A stretch of 64,000 bases of DNA from Pseudomonas alcaliphila JAB1 (lineage in GTDB: Bacteria; Pseudomonadota; Gammaproteobacteria; Pseudomonadales; Pseudomonadaceae), in NCBI RefSeq assembly GCF_001941865.1, contig NZ_CP016162.1, forward strand, positions 2,914,001 to 2,978,000. The letters run 5' to 3'. Numbering within the stretch: position 1 is the first letter of the stretch; each line of letters starts with the position of its first letter. The notes beneath the pieces are model-generated. The model did no database searches. It worked only from the letters and a program-made list of their open reading frames with translations, and was not told the DNA's origin. Below, in pieces: positions 39,971 to 47,708 of the stretch. The position numbers were made by a program, and so were the translations under genes.

Positions 39971-40798
39971 ATGAACATCATCCAGCGCAACAACGTTCAA
40001 CGCTTGAAAGCGGAAACGGCCGATGCCCCAACGCTCATCTACGGCCACGGCTTCGGTTGCAATCAGGAGATGTGGAGCAAGGTCACGCCAGCCTTCAGTC
40101 AGCACTGGCACCAGGTGCTGTTTGACTATGTCGGCAGCGGCCGCTCCGATGCCAGCGCCTTCCACCCTGCCCGCTATGCCCAGTTGGAGGGTTACGTGGA
40201 AGACCTTCTGGAGGTATGCGACGCGCTCGAACTCTCGGGTGATCTGACCTTCGTTGGCCACTCGATCAGTTGCAGCGTCGGCATTCTTGCTGCCATCAGG
40301 CGGCCCGAGCTGTTCTCCCGGCTGATTCTTCTCGGCCCTTCCCCCTGTTTTCTCAACGATCCGCCCGACTATCGCGGTGGGTTCGAACGCAGTGACCTGG
40401 AGGGGCTGCTGGAGCTGATGGCCCATAACTATCTGGGCTGGGCCCAGCAGTTCGCACCACTGGTATCGGCCGACGAGACTCACGCAGTCACCCGGCAGCT
40501 CTCCGACAGCTTCTGCTCGACCGACCCAATCATGGCCCATGCCTTCGCTCAAGCCACCTTCTTTTCCGATATCCGCCCGGCGCTACAGTCGTGTCCTTCG
40601 CCCAGCCTGATCCTGCACCACCAGCGTGATGCACTGGTTCCCACATCAGTTGCCGACTATCTGCATAGCGCACTCACGGGCAGCACCCTGGAAACGCTGG
40701 ACGTCAGCGGCCATTGCGCGCACATGAGCCATCCTGAACTGGTGAGCGCCGCCATGCTTCGCTACCTGATGGGAGCACAAGCACGTGTTCTATCTTGA
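39971..40798 (+). CDS. RsbQ/KAI2-type alpha/beta hydrolase
   Basis: A 275-residue hydrolase with the nucleophile Ser in 'FVGHSISCSVGIL', an Asp near 'HHQRDALVP' and the His in 'SGHCAHMSHPELV'. The N-terminus 'LIYGHGFGCNQEMWSKVTPAF' and 'FDYVGSGRSDASAF' are the pattern of the RsbQ group, which includes plant KAI2/D14 receptors. In Bacillus RsbQ is the required partner of the PAS phosphatase RsbP. Here the gene overlaps by 14 bases a PAS-GGDEF gene, the same pairing with a different output. It probably generates or perceives a small ligand for that protein; this is inference. Confidence 0.88.
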   Translation: MNIIQRNNVQRLKAETADAPTLIYGHGFGCNQEMWSKVTPAFSQHWHQVLFDYVGSGRSDASAFHPARYAQLEGYVEDLLEVCDALELSGDLTFVGHSISCSVGILAAIRRPELFSRLILLGPSPCFLNDPPDYRGGFERSDLEGLLELMAHNYLGWAQQFAPLVSADETHAVTRQLSDSFCSTDPIMAHAFAQATFFSDIRPALQSCPSPSLILHHQRDALVPTSVADYLHSALTGSTLETLDVSGHCAHMSHPELVSAAMLRYLMGAQARVLS

Positions 40799-41738
40799 TC
40801 GCCTACCCGGCCCGGTACTGGTCACTGACTGCAACGGCCGAATCAAGCACTGCAATTGCGATTTCAAGCGCCTGGCAGGTGCAGGCGCGGCCGAAGGCAT
40901 GGATCAGTTCTTTCCGCCAGCCAGCCGCATCTTCCTGCAAACCCACGCCTGGCCCTTGCTGCTGCGCAACGGTGAGTTCAGTGAGCTTTACCTGCAACTG
41001 CAATCAGAAGGCGGCCAGGCAATACCCGTCATGGCCAACGCGCGCATCAGCGAAGTCGATGGCGCGCCTGAGGTCATCTGGCTGTTCTTCGTCGCCAAGG
41101 ACCGCCAACGTTTCGAAGCAGAGCTGCTCAAGGCTCGCGAACAGGCGCAGGAAAGCGCAGCCCAACTGGCCAAGGCCAACCTGGCGCTGCAGAGCGCCTA
41201 CGCCCAGTTGGCCAACTACGCCGTGGAAATTCAGAGCGAAGCCGAGCAACTTGCACAACTGAGCCATACCGACCCACTGACTGCGCTGAGCAATCGCAGG
41301 GCACTGTCAGTGCACGTCGAGCATTGGCTCGGCAGCGTCAGCGACCTGGCCTGCGGTAGCCTTTTGTTGATCGATATCGACCACTTCAAACAGATCAACG
41401 ATCGCTTCGGCCACGCCGAGGGCGATAGAGTTCTGGTGGATATGGCGCAGCGTCTTCTGGCCAGCGTGCGCAGTGGCGACAGTGTGGTGCGCTACGGCGG
41501 CGAAGAGTTCGCGATATGGCTGCCCAACGCCGATCTCGATGAGGCCGGCGATATCGCCGAGCGCGTGCATGATCAGGTCAAGGCCCTGGAAATCGCCCAC
41601 CAGGCTGTCACGGTGAGCATCGGCATCGCCAGCCTTAAACCATGCGAACGCTACCTGGAGCGTCTGCTGGCGGTAGCGGACAAAGCCCTTTACACAGCCA
41701 AAGCCCAGGGTAGGAATCGCAGCATTCGGCACGAGTAG
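40785..41738 (+). CDS. PAS-GGDEF diguanylate cyclase, partner of the RsbQ-like hydrolase
   Basis: A 317-residue soluble protein. An N-terminal PAS domain (residues about 1-115, 'FYLDRLPGPVLVTDCNGRIKHCNCDFKRLAG') is followed by a coiled coil (about 110-155) and a GGDEF domain. The catalytic motif is GGEEF in 'VVRYGGEEFAIWLPN'. The product-inhibition site RxxD (RSGD) lies exactly 5 residues before it, so activity and feedback are expected. The start is a GTG at 40785 inside the hydrolase gene, with 'GGGAG' upstream. It makes cyclic di-GMP in response to a PAS signal, perhaps through the hydrolase. Confidence 0.88.
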   Translation: MFYLDRLPGPVLVTDCNGRIKHCNCDFKRLAGAGAAEGMDQFFPPASRIFLQTHAWPLLLRNGEFSELYLQLQSEGGQAIPVMANARISEVDGAPEVIWLFFVAKDRQRFEAELLKAREQAQESAAQLAKANLALQSAYAQLANYAVEIQSEAEQLAQLSHTDPLTALSNRRALSVHVEHWLGSVSDLACGSLLLIDIDHFKQINDRFGHAEGDRVLVDMAQRLLASVRSGDSVVRYGGEEFAIWLPNADLDEAGDIAERVHDQVKALEIAHQAVTVSIGIASLKPCERYLERLLAVADKALYTAKAQGRNRSIRHE

Positions 41739-41806
41739 CCGGCTCAGGATCGGCCGCTGCAGCTGGCCGCAAACGCCTCCTATACTGAAGCAACAATGAC
41801 AACAGG

Positions 41807-42174
41807 ATGTTCGTCGTGCATACGTTTTTCTGCCTGCTGCTGGCGTTGATGCTAGCTGGAACCGCATCCGCCCACGAGCCCATCAAGCTATACATGCCGG
41901 ACGCCCCCTGTCGTTGCATCACTACGAGGGCGGCCATGGCATGGCAGGTGACGTGGTACTGGCTGCGCTGTACATCTGGGAAAGCTCGGCCTATCGCGAG
42001 CAGAATCTGCGCAGAAGCCCGACCCTGGCCAGTACCGGCCTGTATCTGGGCTGCTCGAAGGACTGCGATGCGCAACTGGTCGAACAACTGCGCGCTGCCA
42101 TCAGCGAACTGGAAGAGGAAGGCGTCAGCCAGCGGCTGCGGCAGGCCTATTTGCCGCTGCAGCCCGACCCCTAG
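41807..42174 (+). pseudogene. Remnant of a periplasmic solute-binding protein (frameshift and internal deletion)
   Basis: The 5' part encodes a signal peptide ('FFCLLLALMLAGTASAHEPIKLYMPDAP'). Adding one C to the C run at 41904-41908 restores one frame: the protein then continues 'LSLHHYEGGHGMAGDVVLAALYIWESSAYREQNLRR...' to the stop at 42172. The restored 122 residues look like the first and last parts of a family 3 solute-binding protein of about 250 residues, so a central segment appears deleted as well. The stop codon is supplied by the adjacent MITE-like element. Confidence 0.65.
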
Positions 42175-42314
42175 GCTCTGTACGAAAAATGCCTGCGCTC
42201 GGTGATGCTGCGTTAAAAACAGGCTCAGAATGCTCATTTACAGCTCGTAAACTGCGCTTCTTCGCCTGTTTTTGCCTTGCCTGACCTTCGCTCGGCGACT
42301 TTTCGTACAGACCC
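42174..42314. mobile_element. MITE-like element, 141 bp with TA flanks
   Basis: Ends GGCTCTGTACGAAAA (left) and, on the minus strand, GGGTCTGTACGAAAA (right) are near-identical inverted repeats flanked by TA on both sides. Inner dyads AAAAACAGGC (42215-42224)/GCCTGTTTTT (42264-42273) and TTTAC/GTAAA (42237-42251) let nearly the whole element fold as one hairpin. It has no ORF. A TA duplication suggests mobilization by an IS630-like transposase; this is inference. Confidence 0.78.
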
Positions 42315-43534
42315 TAAATCCCCTGCCGCCCCGGGTCTTCCGGCGGTTGCTCCTGCTCGATGTCCTCCAGTTTCAGCTCCAGCCCCCAGTCGCCTGCAGC
42401 AGCGGCTTTCGCTGCGGGAGCCGGCGTTACCACCGGTGCTGCGGCGGCGGGGGCAGGCCTGGCATTGGCCGGGTTGTCGCGGTGGAGCTTGAGCTTCAGG
42501 CGCACGTTGTTCGCCGAGTCGGCGTTCTTCACCGCTTCGTCCTCGTCGATTGCCCCTTCATGCACCAGATCGATCAAGGCCTGGTCGAAGGTCTGCATGC
42601 CGAGGTTCCTGGATTTCTCCATGATTTCCTTGAGTTCGGAAAATTCGTTGCGCTTGATCAGGTCACGCACCGTCGGCGTACCCAGCATCACTTCCACTGC
42701 CGCGCGGCGCTTGCCATCGACGGTCTTGACCAGGCGCTGCGAGACGAATGCCTTGAGGTTGTTGCCCAGATCGTTGAGCAACTGCGGGCGGCGATCCTCG
42801 GGGAAGAAGTTGATGATGCGATCCAGCGCCTGGTTGGCGTTGTTGGCGTGCAGCGTGGAGATCGCCAGGTGCCCGGTATCGGCGAAGGCCAAGGCATGCT
42901 CCATGGTTTCGCGGTCGCGGATCTCGCCGATCAGGATCACATCCGGCGCCTGGCGCAGGGTGTTCTTCAGCGCGGCATGGAAGCTGCGGGTGTCCACGCC
43001 CACCTCGCGCTGGTTGATGATCGACTTCTTGTGCCGGTGCACGTATTCCACCGGGTCTTCGATGGTGATGATATGGCCGCCGCTGTTGCGGTTGCGGTAG
43101 TCGATCAACGCCGCCAGGGAGGTCGACTTGCCTGAGCCGGTGCCGCCCACGAACAACACCAGGCCGCGCTTTTCCATCACCGTGCCGAGCAGCACTTCGG
43201 GTAGCTTGAGGTCTTCGAAACGCGGAATATCCAGCTTGATGTTGCGCGCAACGATGGACACCTCGTTGCGCTGCTTGAAGATGTTGATGCGAAAACGCCC
43301 CACGCCGGCCAGCGATATCGCCAGGTTCATCTCCAGTTCGCGCTCGAATTCCTCACGCTGGGCACTGTCCATGATCGACTCGGCAATCGCTGCCACATCG
43401 CCCGCCTTCATCGGCTCCTGGCTCAGCGCCTTGAGCACGCCATTGAACTTCGCGCAGGGCGGCGCGCCGGTAGACAGATAGAGATCGGAGCCATCCTGGG
43501 TGGACAGGATTTTCAGCATTGCTTGGAGATCCAT
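42314..43534 (-). CDS. PilT/PilU-type twitching ATPase
   Basis: A 406-residue secretion/pilus retraction ATPase. It has Walker A 'GGTGSGKSTSLAALIDYRN', the Asp box 'IITIEDPVEYVH', Walker B 'VILIGEIRDRETMEHALAFADTGHLAISTLHANN' and a C-terminal 'GMQTFDQALIDLVHEGAIDEDEAVKNADSANNVRLKLKL' as in PilU. The start at 43534 ('MDLQAMLKIL') gives the family N-terminus; the longer frame overlaps the parvulin gene. It is not next to other pilus genes. After residue 360 it has an Ala/Pro-rich tail whose stop codon lies in the MITE end, so the native C-terminus may have been altered. Confidence 0.88.
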   Translation of the reverse strand: MDLQAMLKILSTQDGSDLYLSTGAPPCAKFNGVLKALSQEPMKAGDVAAIAESIMDSAQREEFERELEMNLAISLAGVGRFRINIFKQRNEVSIVARNIKLDIPRFEDLKLPEVLLGTVMEKRGLVLFVGGTGSGKSTSLAALIDYRNRNSGGHIITIEDPVEYVHRHKKSIINQREVGVDTRSFHAALKNTLRQAPDVILIGEIRDRETMEHALAFADTGHLAISTLHANNANQALDRIINFFPEDRRPQLLNDLGNNLKAFVSQRLVKTVDGKRRAAVEVMLGTPTVRDLIKRNEFSELKEIMEKSRNLGMQTFDQALIDLVHEGAIDEDEAVKNADSANNVRLKLKLHRDNPANARPAPAAAAPVVTPAPAAKAAAAGDWGLELKLEDIEQEQPPEDPGRQGI

Positions 43535-43682
43535 GGCGGCGTTTCCGTGAGCGCGATTGAAATACCATAGGCCATGATTCGTCCGCACCGCGGACAACGC
43601 ACAACCCACAAAATTGACGCCATTCTGCTGGCGCAATGAATACTGGCACAATAGCGCCCTGACAGAATTGAGGAGCCCATCA

Positions 43683-43961
43683 ATGGCTAAGGCAATGGCC
43701 CGCCACATCCTGGTCAAGACCGAAGCGGAAGCCGCCGCGCTGAAGAAGCGCATTGCCGCTGGCGAAGCCTTCGATGTGCTGGCACGCAAGCACTCCACCT
43801 GCCCCTCCGGCAAGAAAGGTGGCGACCTCGGTGAAGTGCGGCCCGGGCAGATGGTGCGTGCAGTGGATCAGGTGATCTTCAAGAAGGCGCTGCGCGAAGT
43901 GCACGGCCCGGTGAAGACCCAGTTCGGCTATCACCTGATCCAGGTGTTCTATCGCGACTGA
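43683..43961 (+). CDS. Parvulin-type peptidyl-prolyl cis-trans isomerase, PpiC-like
   Basis: A 92-residue stand-alone parvulin domain without a signal peptide ('ARHILVKTEAEAAALKKRIAAGEAFDVLARKHSTCPSGKKGGDLGEVRPGQMV', 'VHGPVKTQFGYHLIQVFYRD'). Length and sequence match cytoplasmic PpiC/Par10. The start at 43683 follows 'TTGAGGAGCCCATCA'. It is divergent from the PilU-like gene and convergent with a LysR gene 7 bases away. Confidence 0.94.
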   Translation: MAKAMARHILVKTEAEAAALKKRIAAGEAFDVLARKHSTCPSGKKGGDLGEVRPGQMVRAVDQVIFKKALREVHGPVKTQFGYHLIQVFYRD

Positions 43962-43968
43962 GCCCCGC

Positions 43969-44880
43969 TCAGGCGCCTGGCTCGCCCATGAACTCGACGA
44001 TCTTGCTTCTGAGCCAACGCTCGGCGGGATCGTTATCGGTCACTCCGCTCCAGACCATCGACAGATCCGAATTGACCAGCTCGAATGGCGGGTCATCGGC
44101 GCGCAGACGGGTTCCGTCGATCAGCGCCGCGGCGGCGAAATCCGGTACCGTGGCGAGCATTTCCGTGCCAGCGATGATCGACCGCAAGCCACTGAACTGC
44201 GGCACCGCCAGCACCACGCGACGCGAGCGATCCAGACGCGCCAGGTCGTTGTCGATGTTGCCGCACAGATCCCCCGAGAACGACACCAGCGCATGCGGAC
44301 GCGAACAGTACTCGTCCAGCGTCAGTGCGCCAGGGCGGTCATCGCCACGCAACACCTTGACCTTCATCTCGCGCAGCTTGCGCCGCTTGGCGTTGGCCGG
44401 CAGCTCGGTGGTGTAGCTGACGCCTACGGAAATTTCGCCCGAGGCCAACATCGCTGGAATCAACAGGAAGTTGACCCGCCGCACCACGATCACCACCTCC
44501 GGCGCCTCTTCGCGAATCTGCTTGAGCAAGGCCGGGAACAGGCCAAACTCGGCATCATCGGACAGACCGATGCGGAAGGTGTCGCGGTTGGTCGCCGGGT
44601 TGAACTCGCGGGCGCGGCTGACCGCGCCCGAGATGGTGTCCATCGCCGGCTGCAGCTCCTTGAGAATCGCCAGCGCTCGCGCCGTCGGTTCAAAGCCACG
44701 GCCATTGCGCACCAGCAGCGGATCGTCGAACAGATCACGCAGCCGGGCCAGCGCCGCACTGACCGCCGGCTGGCCGAGAAACAGCTTCTCGGCGGCGCGG
44801 GTCAGGTTCTTCTCGAACATCAGGGTTTCGAAGATCACCAGCAGATTCAGGTCGACGCGGCGCAGGTCGTTGCGATTCAT
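43969..44880 (-). CDS. LysR-family transcriptional regulator
   Basis: A 303-residue LysR protein with the N-terminal winged helix ('LRRVDLNLLVIFETLMFEKNLTRAAEKLFLGQPAVSAALARLRDLF') and a C-terminal effector-binding domain. The wording 'DLNLLVIFETLM' places it in the NodD/LeuO-like subgroup. The start at 44880 ('MNRNDLRR') lies past an in-frame upstream codon at 44898. No obvious divergent target: the next gene upstream (DUF1348) is transcribed the same way. Its regulon cannot be predicted. Confidence 0.9.
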   Translation of the reverse strand: MNRNDLRRVDLNLLVIFETLMFEKNLTRAAEKLFLGQPAVSAALARLRDLFDDPLLVRNGRGFEPTARALAILKELQPAMDTISGAVSRAREFNPATNRDTFRIGLSDDAEFGLFPALLKQIREEAPEVVIVVRRVNFLLIPAMLASGEISVGVSYTTELPANAKRRKLREMKVKVLRGDDRPGALTLDEYCSRPHALVSFSGDLCGNIDNDLARLDRSRRVVLAVPQFSGLRSIIAGTEMLATVPDFAAAALIDGTRLRADDPPFELVNSDLSMVWSGVTDNDPAERWLRSKIVEFMGEPGA

Positions 44881-44948
44881 CCAGGAGCCTCGGAACACGG
44901 ATTGGTGGGCGCATTAAAGCAGCAACTCCCGTGCCCACATAGCCCGGA

Positions 44949-45428
44949 TCAGAGGCCCAGCTCGGACAGCCCCGGATGATCGTCAGGACGACGTCCCTGG
45001 GGCCAGCGGAACTTGCGCTCGGCCTCCTGAATCGGCAGGTCGTTGATGCAGGCATAGCGATTGATCATCAGACCGTCGGCGCCGAACTCCCAGTTCTCGT
45101 TGCCGTAGGAGCGAAACCAGTTGCCCGAGTCGTCGCGCCATTCGTAGGCATAGCGCACGGCAATGCGGTTGTCGGTGAACGCCCAGAGTTCCTTGATCAG
45201 ACGGTACTCCAGCTCCTTGGCCCACTTGCGCTCGAGGAAGGCACGCGCCTGATCGCGGCCATTGGCGAACTCGGCGCGGTTGCGCCAGCGCGTATCAAGG
45301 CTGTAGGCCAGTGCGACCTTGGCCGCATCACGGCTGTTCCAACCATCCTCGGCCAGGCGGACCTTCTCGATGGCGCTCTCGCGAGTGAACGGCGGCAACG
45401 GAGGACGAACTTCAGTATTTGACGACAT
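44949..45428 (-). CDS. DUF1348 / NTF2-like (SnoaL-type) protein
   Basis: A 159-residue protein ('[47 protein letters not shown]', '[21 protein letters not shown]', '[22 protein letters not shown]') that fits the DUF1348 group of the NTF2-like fold, a cone-shaped barrel used by small isomerases and dehydratases. No catalytic function can be assigned. It is 9 bases downstream of a TetR gene and so is probably controlled by it. Confidence 0.82.
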   Translation of the reverse strand: MSSNTEVRPPLPPFTRESAIEKVRLAEDGWNSRDAAKVALAYSLDTRWRNRAEFANGRDQARAFLERKWAKELEYRLIKELWAFTDNRIAVRYAYEWRDDSGNWFRSYGNENWEFGADGLMINRYACINDLPIQEAERKFRWPQGRRPDDHPGLSELGL

Positions 45429-45437
45429 GACGGCACC

Positions 45438-46028
45438 TCAGGTTTGCGGGGGGTTGAGCCCATCACTGGGCGATAGGGATTGCAGAAGCAATTGCGCAGT
45501 ACGGGCGGCACTGTCGGCGGCATCCGCCTGGCCGGTGACCATGGCGACGGCGGTAGCACCATCGATCAGCAGGAGAAACTGCCTGGCCATTTCCTCGGCT
45601 TCGGCAAAGCCGCAGGCCGTGGTCAGTTCGCTCAGATAGGCCAGCAAGCGCTGCTTGTGCAGCAACGCGACGGCGCGGATCTCGCTGTCGGGATCACCGA
45701 CCTCCCCTGCCGCATTGATGAAGGCACAGCCATGGAAGTCAGGTGCGGAGAACCAGCTGCGCAGCAGTGGGAACACGGCCAGTAGCCGCTCGCTCGGCGA
45801 TCCCGCAGAAGTGCCGGCGATGAACCATTGCATCCAGCGCTCATCACGCGCGCGCAACGCGGCAGCGATCAGCGCTTCCTTGGTCGAATAGAGGCGATAG
45901 ATGCTTTTGCGCGCCACCCCTGATGCCTTGACGATGGCGTCCATCCCGGTGGCGTTGATACCACCGGCATAGATCAGGCTTTCAGTGGTTTGCAGCAAAC
46001 GCTGTTGGGTCGAGGCGTCTTCGAGCAT
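45438..46028 (-). CDS. TetR-family transcriptional regulator
   Basis: A 196-residue repressor with an N-terminal helix-turn-helix ('ESLIYAGGINATGMDAIVKASGVARKSIYRLYSTKEALI') and a ligand-binding C-terminal domain. Two operator-like dyads lie 16-54 bases upstream. The DUF1348 gene follows by 9 bases. The pair probably forms an autoregulated operon responding to a small molecule. No strong ribosome-binding site precedes the ATG at 46028. Confidence 0.9.
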   Translation of the reverse strand: MLEDASTQQRLLQTTESLIYAGGINATGMDAIVKASGVARKSIYRLYSTKEALIAAALRARDERWMQWFIAGTSAGSPSERLLAVFPLLRSWFSAPDFHGCAFINAAGEVGDPDSEIRAVALLHKQRLLAYLSELTTACGFAEAEEMARQFLLLIDGATAVAMVTGQADAADSAARTAQLLLQSLSPSDGLNPPQT

Positions 46029-46043
46029 GGGGTTTGGCCATAG

Positions 46044-46082
46044 AGAATGATCGTTCTCGACAAGGTAGAACGATCATTCTCG
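46044..46082. promoter_or_regulatory. Double operator of the TetR/DUF1348 operon
   Basis: GAGAATGATCGTTCT (46044-46058) and AGAACGATCATTCTC (46068-46082) are perfect inverted copies with a 9-base gap, and each is itself a near-palindrome GAA(T/C)GATC(G/A)TTC. This looks like a pair of TetR sites. The remaining gap (46083-46210) shows nothing recognizable. Confidence 0.75.
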
Positions 46083-46210
46083 TCAATCAACTCAATTCTC
46101 GAAACGCAGGATCAACGGCATCTCAACCAGGCTTCAGCTGAGACCCGCGACACCTGGTCCGATGCCAACCGCGCCGGTTCCAGGGGTGGATCCAGTCGCT
46201 GGGCTATAAC

Positions 46211-47134
46211 TCAATGCCGCGGCAACACTGGCGCATGCTCGGCCATCAACTCCACCACCCAGTCGATGAATACCCGCAGCTTGGCGCTGACATGGCGGTT
46301 CGGCGGGAAGGCCAGGTACATCGGCATCGGTTTCATCTGCCAGTCCTCGAACAGACGCACCAGTTCACCACTGGCCAGGTGTGGCCTGGCCATGTAATGC
46401 GGTAGCCAGAGCATGCCCAGGCCCGCCAGCCCCGCAGCCAGATAGGCGTTGCCATCGTCGACCGTCAGCAGCGGGCGGCCATGGGCCTCGATGCGTTCTT
46501 CACCCCGCTGCATCGCATAGGGCAAGGCCTTGCCGGTGCGCGACCAGAGAAAACCCACCGTATGATGAACGGCCGCCTCCAGCTCGCGCGGATGCATCGG
46601 CGTGCCAGCGCGCTGCAGATAGCCCGGCGTGGCATAGATACCGAGCTGGAGATCACCGACATGGCGCGCGATCAGCGATTGATCGGTGATCTCACCGCCG
46701 CGCACCACGCAGTCGACGTTCTCACCGATGATGTCGATGAGCCGATCACTAACGCCCATGGTCAGCTGGATTTCCGGATAACGCGCATAAAATGCCGGCA
46801 AGGCCGGGATCAGCAGCATGCGCGCGAAGGGACTGGGTACGTCCACGCGCAGGCGGCCGCGCGGCGCCATCAATGCACTGGACAGGCTGGTCTCGGCATC
46901 GTCGATATCGGCCAGCAGACGCACCACACGTTCGTAGTAGGCGGCGCCGTCAGCGGTGACGTTGACCTTGCGCGTGGTGCGGTTGAGCAGGCGCACCCGC
47001 AGCCGTGCTTCCAGTTGCTGAACGAGCTGGGTCACGCTGGTCTTGCTCATGTGCAGGGTGGCTGCCGCCTTGGTGAAACTGCCGGTTTCCACCACGCGGA
47101 CGAAGGCCTGCATCGCGTCGAAACGATCCATCAT
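46211..47134 (-). CDS. LysR-family transcriptional regulator, divergent from RidA gene
   Basis: A 307-residue LysR protein of the large CrgA/PA-type group: 'MDRFDAMQAFVRVVETGSFTKAAATLHMSKTSVTQLVQQLEARLRVRLLNRTTRKVNVTADGAAYYERV', then an effector domain ('GRLRVDVPSPFARMLLIPALPAFYARYPEIQLTMGVSDRLIDIIGENVDCVVRGGEI'). It is divergent from a RidA-family gene, with an excellent dyad between them (47151-47181). Control of the RidA gene and itself is inferred. Confidence 0.92.
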   Translation of the reverse strand: MMDRFDAMQAFVRVVETGSFTKAAATLHMSKTSVTQLVQQLEARLRVRLLNRTTRKVNVTADGAAYYERVVRLLADIDDAETSLSSALMAPRGRLRVDVPSPFARMLLIPALPAFYARYPEIQLTMGVSDRLIDIIGENVDCVVRGGEITDQSLIARHVGDLQLGIYATPGYLQRAGTPMHPRELEAAVHHTVGFLWSRTGKALPYAMQRGEERIEAHGRPLLTVDDGNAYLAAGLAGLGMLWLPHYMARPHLASGELVRLFEDWQMKPMPMYLAFPPNRHVSAKLRVFIDWVVELMAEHAPVLPRH

Positions 47135-47150
47135 GCATCTCTCTTAAGCT

Positions 47151-47181
47151 CATGATTGTTTGGATTCTACAAACAGTCATG
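47151..47181. promoter_or_regulatory. Dyad between LysR and RidA genes
   Basis: CATGATTGTTTG (47151-47162) and CAAACAGTCATG (47170-47181) are 12-base arms with one mismatch and a 7-base gap. It lies 17-47 bases before the LysR gene and 90 bases before the RidA gene, and so is a likely LysR recognition site. Confidence 0.7.
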
Positions 47182-47271
47182 ACCAGAGTTGCTCGTTTAT
47201 CCAGCCCGGCCGTGTTTTTAAAGTGATTCCATCGTTAACAGCGGGCCGTAGCGGCCCAGATGGAGGCAACA

Positions 47272-47667
47272 ATGACCAGCAAACGTGATGTGGTTTTCCC
47301 GGCCGACCGCCATGACCTGTATGAACTTCATCGCTATTCGCCGGCGATTCGTTCCAACGGTTTTCTGTTCGTATCCGGTCAGGTCGGCAGTCGCAAGGAC
47401 GGCTCGCCCGAACCCGACCTGAAAGAGCAGGTGCGCCTTGCCTTCGCCAACCTCAATGCGATCCTCGCTGCAGCAGGTTGCAGCTTCGATGACGTGGTCG
47501 ACACCACCGTATTCATGCTCGACCCGCATGCGCAGTTCGAAACCATCTGGGAGGTGGTAGCCGACTATTGGGGCGAGGCGCCCTACTCGAACGTGACTGC
47601 GGTCGGCGTGACCTGGCTGGCCGGCTTCGATTTCGAGATCAAGGTGATCGCCAAGCTGCCAGAGTGA
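47272..47667 (+). CDS. RidA-family protein (enamine/imine deaminase-like)
   Basis: A 131-residue YjgF/YER057c/UK114 protein. The segment 'NGFLFVSGQVGSRKDGSPEPDLKEQVRLAFANLNAILAAAGCSFDDVVDTTVFM' is the fold. However, the Arg that marks active RidA deaminases (in 'RVE/CR' near residue 105) is not found in 'YSNVTAVGVTWLAGFDFEIKVIAKL', so it may belong to an Rid2-7 subfamily with another substrate. The ATG at 47272 follows a strong 'GGAGGCAACA'. Divergent LysR gene probably regulates it. Confidence 0.85.
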   Translation: MTSKRDVVFPADRHDLYELHRYSPAIRSNGFLFVSGQVGSRKDGSPEPDLKEQVRLAFANLNAILAAAGCSFDDVVDTTVFMLDPHAQFETIWEVVADYWGEAPYSNVTAVGVTWLAGFDFEIKVIAKLPE

Positions 47668-47708
47668 ACAGCGATGCGCCCCCGTGACGAGGGGCGCAGC
47701 CGAAAGGC

